Positions 58,301 to 64,000 of a stretch of DNA of 64,000 nucleotides are shown here, piece by piece; the first letter of the stretch is position 1, and each line of letters starts with the position of its first letter. This DNA comes from Liolophura sinensis (Eukaryota > Mollusca > Polyplacophora > Chitonida > Chitonidae): the NCBI RefSeq assembly GCF_032854445.1, contig NC_088305.1, positions 11,579,717-11,643,716 on the forward strand, given 5' to 3'. The position numbers and the translations under genes are program-made. A model generated the notes under the pieces. It ran no database searches. It was not told where the DNA came from and was given only the letters and a program-made list of their open reading frames with translations.

Positions 58301-60127
58301 AAAGGGTCAAAATGCTTGGTCATTCATTTTTAAGAGCTCAAAATATTAAAACAATGATGTCCTCACAATGAGAGCTTGAAATATCTTATTTTTACTCCTG
58401 TATCTCTGTTGTTCTGATTGTGTCAATAGGTGATGATTGTTTATTTATTTATTTATTTGATTGATGTTTTACCCCGTACTCAAGAATATTTCACTTATAT
58501 GATGGCAGCCAGCATTATGGTGGGAGGAAACCGGGCAGAGGCCGGGGGAAACCCATAACCATGCGCAGGTCGCTGACAGACCTTCCTACGTATGGCCGGT
58601 GATCATAGTTAAACTTCAATTTGAGATTTATTAAACCATATGTTGGGAAAGCATGATGACATCTTCATTTTGTTAATCAGTAATTTTTGCCATGGACGGA
58701 ATTTAGGTCATTCAATAAACTAAAAGAAAGTTTCATATCGAAAAAAAATAATATAGAAGAATGGTGAAAAATGCCTAAAATTAAGTTTACTTAGTAAACA
58801 TAATTATACAAGTTTTATTGTAATATCAGTGCTCACCTGATGCTGATTGTACTTTACTGCCAGGTGAAAACTTGGCTTCTGAGGTTTGACCACGATGTTC
58901 CTCTCTTTGTCTCATCCAGTTCTGTTGTCTTAAACGAATCTCTCTTACCTATTAACGAGGTAAGACAGATAACTTTACAAGAATCATTATTAAATAAAAA
59001 CTATTTAATAATTAACTTTAACATGGGCAATATGTGAATGAAAAATTGATGACTGTGGTTCAAAGTAGTCCACAATTTTGTTCAGTGGTAAGATTCTACA
59101 TGTGCTACCTACCTGATCATACTGTTTATTTCCTTAAATGATGTTTCTGTGCTATATATCTAAAAATTAAGACACTTCAGCTCTCTAACAGCCTATATCT
59201 GACAAATCACCTGAATGTGTTCAGCTACAGCTAAACCAGAGCGGAAAAAAGTCCCAGGGTGTTGTATTTATTTATGAGTGAGTGAGTGCTTGGAGTTTAA
59301 CGTCACGAACAGTCATGTGACGACAAAAGAATCCTTAGAGTGCATGTAATGTGCCTCCTTGTTGCAGGACGGATTTCCACCTCTCTTTTATCTAGTGCTC
59401 CTTCAATCAGACCCCTTACCAAAGGAAAGTAAGTTGTCCCGCTCAAGCCATTATACCGATATGTGTCAACCAGTCGTTGCACCATCCCCTTCATGCTGAA
59501 TGCCAAGCGAGGAAGTTACAACTTCCTCTTTTAAGGTCTTAGGTGTGATTCAACCCAGGATTGACCCTAGATCTAATGCTCACGAAGTAGTCTCTTTACC
59601 AGCTGTGCTATCGGGGCCGGTTATTTATTTATGTATTTCATTGGTTCTTCACCCCTTGTTCAAGCACATTCACTAATACCATATTAGTCGGCAGACGGCA
59701 GCTGGTCACAGAGGACCCCAAGAGGGCGTTGTAAGGTTGTCGATGCTTTTTTGGCCTTAATTATGACTATACCGTATGAGTTATGACGTCATTTTCAAAG
59801 AATGGTTGCTCTTCACTGCAAGTTCACAATTGACAGCTTAATAACTGAGTCAATTGCAACAAATAATGACACCACAGAAAACTCCCCTGGCCAGCACTTC
59901 CCCTGGCCAGCAGTAGCAGTCTGAAATCCTTGACCAGATTTATAAAAGACATCATAAATATATGAAAAATAGGACTTCGAAAAGATTAACACCAAAAGTT
60001 CGAAAGCAACTGTTTTAAGTGCAAGTCGCAGGTAAAACTGTGATACCTTCTCTTTAACTTCAGCCTTCACTTTATCTTTTGCCACAACTCCCATCCCTCG
60101 TGGCTTTTTTTGGCTCTTCATGGACAT
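55392..60127 (-). CDS. RING (C3HC4) and coiled-coil protein, putative E3 ubiquitin ligase (3' end open)
   Basis: Five exons: 60127-60047, 58948-58837, 58200-57620, 57023-56783 and 55720-55392. Phases agree throughout and give 448 codons. The order is a basic N-terminus (MSMKSQKKPRGMGVVAKDK), a polar low-complexity region (about 65-240), a RING finger (251-289), a linker, and a charged coiled coil (about 340-448). RING ligands are Cys251, 254, 271, His273, Cys276, 279, 286 and 289, with spacing C-x2-C-x16-C-x-H-x2-C-x2-C-x6-C-x2-C. The RING is split by a phase-0 intron after Met258. RING proteins usually recruit an E2, so ligase activity is inferred. Exon 5 ends at a good donor (GTAAGT), so more sequence follows at lower coordinates. 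One possible last exon starts near 55015 and would add only FIE before a stop. I do not recognise the family. Confidence 0.85.
56435..56535 (-). mobile_element. tRNA-like SINE relic in a RING-gene intron
   Basis: ACTGGATTTGAACCTGTGAC on the plus strand is a reversed B-box-like motif with no clear body. Confidence 0.35.
57300..57497 (+). mobile_element. SINE family 1 in a RING-gene intron, antisense to the gene
   Basis: Retains CCAGCTCATGCTGGCTTCC to ATTCTTGAGTACGACATAAC and an (AAAT)n tail. Part of the central domain (the CCCGGGCTCTGCCCGG region) is deleted. Confidence 0.8.
58438..58602 (-). mobile_element. SINE family 1, 3' half, sense to the RING gene
   Basis: (TTTA)n tail, then GTTTTACCCCGTACTCAAG and the core to TACGTATGGCCGG. 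Confidence 0.8.
59274..59622 (-). mobile_element. SINE family 2, full length, in RING-gene intron 1
   Basis: On the minus strand it runs from the tRNA-like head (GGCCCCGATAGCACAGCTGG) to a GTGA-repeat-bounded 3' end at 59274-59290. The body contains the CTTGGCATTCAGCATGAAGG block. Confidence 0.88.
59622..59722 (-). mobile_element. SINE family 1 relic adjoining a family 2 copy
   Basis: ATTTATTTATGTATTTCATTGG then a diverged CACCCCTTGTTCAAG. Only the 3' end is recognisable. Confidence 0.5.
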
Positions 60128-61082
60128 TTTTCCTTATCTTGATGAATATTTACGCGACGAAGATGAGCATGACCAGCACCAGGAACGTGTTCGGGCAGCA
60201 CGCCGCCATTTGTAAACAATGTGAAATCGAGGCTGTCACTTTGCAAACTCCTCACCGGTACAGTTCCTTCCTACGCCCACGTGGTTTATGACGGGCGTAA
60301 TTCCCTATACCATTTTAAGGTGGTAAACGTTTCTTAGTTTAAACGTATATAATTCTTGGCTATAATATTCAGCTCGATGGCTGTTTTTGACGCAGAATGT
60401 ATGACGATGATTTCTAATAATCCCTCTTGTCGCTAAGGGTCTTCTGATGTCCGATATCTGCATATATTTATTTATACAGTATCTAGTCATAGCGTAACAG
60501 TGAACAGCTTAAAATAATCTTTATGAAACAGTGAATATATAAAAACATATATAAAATGACCAGTACTTAAAACTGATCTAGTTATGTGCGAAGACGTACA
60601 ATGACATGCATACTAAATCATGCAGACCTCTTTCTATTTCTCATATACACGAGTAAATTATCACGTACACTCGCTTTCTGGCATGGCTGAAACCGTTTAT
60701 TGCTTGGCTTACCTCGACTCCATCTTAATATTTTTGCGTATATTCTTAGCTATTTGTGTTGAGTATTGTTTTAGAAATTGATCTTGCGATTATAGATCTG
60801 GATTGTCATTTCTGGTTCACATGTGTTATTGTTCGCGGGTGGCATTCGCAGCGTGGACGCCTCCGTTTATCTTAGGATAGGGCCTATGCTTTCTAGGCCA
60901 TGATTTACTGTTGATGATTTGTGGGCGTGGATATGCCCTCGGTTGGAAGAAAAAACAAAAGCTGGAGCTGAAAAAGGCTGCGATAGGGCGTACGATTAAT
61001 TTTTTAATGCAGTAAATTCAGCCCAGCCAATGTTTCCTATCTGTATGTGGTTACCAATTAATTAATTCTGTAAAATTCACCA
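60128..61082. other. 5' flank of the RING gene, otherwise unannotated
   Basis: The first 150 bp should hold the RING-gene 5' untranslated region and promoter. I see no TATA box or second gene. Confidence 0.4.
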
Positions 61083-61395
61083 GTGAGTGAGTGAGTGCTT
61101 GGGTTTTAACGCCATACTTCACAATTTTTCAGTCATATGACGACAAAAGAGTCCTTTGAGTGCATGTAAAGTGCTCCCTTGTTGCAGGGCGGATTTACAC
61201 CGCATTTTATCCAGTATTGCTTTACTTACGCGACTTACCGAAGGCAAGTAAGTTGCCCCACCCGAGCCATTATACTGATACGGGGCAACCAGGCGTTGCA
61301 CTATCCCTTTAATGCTGAACGACAAGCGAGGAAATGGTTCCTCTTTTAAGGTCTTTGGTGTGACCCGCCCCAGGATTGATCCTGGATCTACCGTC
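61083..61395 (-). mobile_element. SINE family 2, head truncated
   Basis: Begins at the (GTGA)n boundary AGTGAGTGAGTGCTTGGG and breaks off at GGATCTACCG, before the tRNA-like A box. Confidence 0.85.
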
Positions 61396-61631
61396 GGCAT
61401 GTACGGATATTTTCGATAGATCAAGGAATGAAAATAAGTCAATATAGAAATGACACTGATTTAAAAAAAACGAAACAAAAAACCCCGCGATTTCTTTGAC
61501 AACAAATGTGAATCTGTATGCTGTATTTCTTTGCGTCTTTGTTTAAAGTACCGACAACCGTAAAGTGTTCTCTCTTAATAGTGGTTATAACACAGTATAA
61601 ACTGCAGTGTAAACTTGTACACTTTTAAGCC

Positions 61632-62450
61632 AAAAACCGCTTCGGTGGGCTAATGGTTAGAGCGTCCGCCTCGAAGTTGGGAACCGGCCCGGATAGCACA
61701 GTTGGTAGAGCGTCCGCTTCGGGACCGGTAGATCCAGGATCAATCCTTGATCGAGTCACACCTAAGACTTTAAAAGAGGAAGTTGTAACTTCCTCGCTTG
61801 GCGTTCAGCATGAAGGGGATAGTGCAACGACTGGTTGACCCGTATCAGTATAATGGCTCGGGCGGGGCGGCTTACTTGCCTTTGTCTCAGTGTAAGTCGT
61901 CTCAGTGAAGCAGCACTAAATAAAAGAGCCGTGGAAATCCGTCCTGCGGATGGAGGCACATGCACCGTACATGCACCCTAATGATTCCTTCGTCGTCATA
62001 TGACTGAAAAATTGTTGAGTACGACGTTAAACCCCAAGCACTCACTCACTCACTCACTCACTCACTCGAAGTCGGGATACCTGGGTAAGACTGGGATCAA
62101 ATTTGGCCAGGTCAGGTCTTACCAAAGGCTGTACAAATGGTATTCATTTTGCTGCCTCGCTTGGCACTAAGCAATGAGAGGTTAGAGCAAAGAAACCGAC
62201 CTGGTTGACACGGTGTTAGCATATATAATGTGACTGGGCGGGGTGTCATCATATCTGGTATTAGATACGATACATGTATCTAAGTGGCGGCTTCACATTG
62301 GCGGGAAGGACTGGTCATACCACAACAAAAAGAAGATAGAGTATATGTACACACCTTACGACTCCTTGTCGTAATTTGTTAAAATGTTAAAAATTGTTAA
62401 GCGCGTCGTAAAACCTCAAGCATACATGCATATACATATATAAAGCCAAA
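61632..62450 (+). mobile_element. SINE family 3 copy split by a nested SINE
   Basis: The head (GCTTCGGTGGGCTAATGG, then AGCGTCCGCC) ends at about 61682. The element resumes at 62066 with GAAGTCGGGATACC and runs to a 3' end with AATTGTTAAGCGCGTCG near 62400. The break is occupied by a family 2 SINE. Confidence 0.82.
61684..62065 (+). mobile_element. SINE family 2, full-length reference copy
   Basis: The head has GGATAGCACAGTTGGTAGAG (A-box-like) and GGTAGATCCAGG (near B box). The body has GAGGAAGTTGTAACTTCC, and the 3' end is GTACGACGTTAAACCCCAAG plus (CACT)n. Target duplication is TCGAAGTTGGGA (61671-61682) and TCGAAGTCGGGA (62066-62077). Confidence 0.92.
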
Positions 62451-63021
62451 AAATGTGTAAACTTCATATAACAAGTCATGAATTTGACCACGCGTAAAAT
62501 AACCTTACATCTGCGCAGGCTCCCTTTAGGCTACCAACAGACGACAGAAAGCACTCTTGCAGAGATGAGTCTTGTAACTCTTTTACACAAAAGTTAACTG
62601 TAATTTAGAGTTAAACACCTGCACAGCTGGCTCAAGACTTCGAATCCCACTTATGTCTTATTGGCTATTATTGTTGTTACTGCCTTGTCACATTTCATCC
62701 CTTCTAGCAGCAGTAGGCTTATACAAACTTACTTCATATAACAGAGATATACTAAAAATTTATGAGTAGTAATAGGGAGAATTAAAATAACTAAAATGTC
62801 AGGTTAAGGTCATACGTATACACTCAGAGCGTGTAACAACATTTCTGTTGTATCAGATTACAATTAAATTAAATATATATAGCAGTTAATTAAAATATAT
62901 TATTTTCCAGTATTCAGAACAGCATCTGTTTCGACCAAACTTTCAATGTCACGGTCTTCTAACTCCACTGTGTGTTCTGTCAGCCTCTTCAGTAGTTACG
63001 GATGTATCCTATACTCGTCAT
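62451..63021. other. Gene-free stretch
   Basis: Nothing recognised. Confidence 0.4.
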
Positions 63022-63085
63022 TTATTTATGTATTTGACTGGTGATTTACGCCCTACTCATGATTATTTCTTTAATACGACAGCGG
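63022..63085 (-). mobile_element. SINE family 1, 3' end scrap
   Basis: TTTATTTATGTATTTGACTGG then GATTTACGCCCTACTCATG. Confidence 0.55.
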
Positions 63086-63174
63086 CACCCCGTGACTAAG
63101 TGTTCCAATTAGAAACCTTTGTAGTTCACCTTCCTGATGAGCTACTGTTGATTTCTCCTGCTACATACTTGATA

Positions 63175-63366
63175 CGGCATCCTGGTTTCCTCTCCGGTCG
63201 TACGTAGGAAGGTCTTGCACCAACCTGCGGATTATCAGGGGTTTCCCCCGAGCTCTGTCCGGTTTCCTCCCACCACAATGCTGGCCGCCGTCCTGTAAGT
63301 GAAATATTCTTGAGTACGGCATAAAACACCAATGAAATAAATAAATAAATAAATAAATAAATAAAT
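63175..63366 (+). mobile_element. SINE family 1, 5'-truncated, long tail
   Basis: From GGCATCCTGGTTTCCTCTCC to AAACACCAATGAAATAAATA, with about ten AAAT units at the end. Confidence 0.85.
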
Positions 63367-64000
63367 ATATCAAAACAGTGTCCGCGTGACATCATGTGAA
63401 ACAGGTGCGTTCTAGGGTTATAAAAATGAGTCTTGCTTGGTTGGTTAAAACTGATAAACATGGCGGCGCTTTCGATTTTCTTTGGGCGAATTTGTCAATT
63501 TTGAACTGGGATATCCCGTTTAAGGGACTTCACAAAATTTAATGCTTTTTAAACTTTATGTGGGACACTTCATCGATGTATATGTACGTTTGGTCTGTCC
63601 TTGTCTTTTCCTTTGAAAGACACATGACAAGTAACTCAAAAAACAAAGATTACTTTTTTAAGAAAAATGAAAACAGTTATGTCAACAAAGTGAAACAAGT
63701 TACATGCATTTTAGCTGTTAAGTCATATTTAATATCTGTTAATAACCCTTCTATGTCATGCTAACCTTCTGTAAGAGGTAGGAATTTTATGGAAATGACA
63801 TCATCTATTAACTGTATGACAATGTGTCTGAGCTGAGCGCGGGTAATTCGAGCTCTTTTTCCTACTGATTTGTTCACGTCACGAATGCATCCACCGAATT
63901 TCCTGACTGACCGCTGGGGGCTTAAGAAAACTGTAGTATAAATTGTACGCACGAGAAGCTTGTTTGTACTTTCATATATTGGGATACATCCTAAAGTGCA
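63367..64000. other. Gene-free stretch at the window end
   Basis: No exon recognised. The minus-strand open stretch at 63761-63952 (KSVGKRARITRAQLRHIVIQ) could be an exon piece, but it shows neither a family motif nor certain splice sites. Confidence 0.35.

Overview
The window is eukaryotic, repeat-rich, AT-rich and gene-poor. It looks like an invertebrate genome, most likely a mollusc. The evidence is intron-split genes with GT-AG boundaries and phase-consistent joins, plus many copies of tRNA-derived SINEs. The SINE tails, (AATA)n after an AAACACC motif and (CACT)n after a TTAAACCCC motif, are ones I associate with molluscan DNA. The species call is inference.

Four intron-containing genes can be read. 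(1) A short-chain dehydrogenase/reductase of the retinol dehydrogenase 11-14 type lies on the minus strand at 8595-15887 (five coding exons, 294 residues). (2) Uracil-DNA glycosylase UNG lies on the plus strand at 16961-20823 (five exons, 267 residues). Genes 1 and 2 are head to head across about 1.1 kb that contains a perfect CRE-type TGACGTCA. (3) A calmodulin-like four-EF-hand gene lies on the plus strand at 46663-52240, with a reading-frame problem in its second calcium loop. (4) A C3HC4 RING plus coiled-coil protein that I cannot name lies on the minus strand at 55392-60127; its 3' end is unresolved.

Layout: 1-4.6 kb is SINE debris and a (TA)n tract. 4.6-6.5 kb holds three minisatellites (48, 21 and 66 bp). 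6.8-8.2 kb is dispersed repeats. 8.6-15.9 kb is the dehydrogenase gene, whose last intron is nearly filled by an 89-bp array. 16-21 kb is UNG. 20.4-23 kb is duplicated at 30.2-33.6 kb, where the copy of the last UNG exon has lost the catalytic-His motif and a dead Tc1 element has inserted. 24-30 kb is SINEs, a second Tc1 scrap and paired dispersed repeats. 35 kb carries a Ty3/gypsy integrase tail. 37.6-46.4 kb has 19-, 11/33- and 24-bp arrays. 46.6-52.2 kb is the EF-hand gene. 53.9-55 kb is an 84-bp array. 55.4-60.1 kb is the RING gene. 59-63.4 kb is nested SINEs.

The most unusual structure is the 89-bp array (about 9430-13052). Each unit is 70 nt copied from the 3' end of dehydrogenase exon 4 plus its 5' splice site and 19 nt of intron. 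Roughly 40 tandem decoy copies of an exon end and donor therefore lie directly downstream of the true donor, inside the same intron and transcript.
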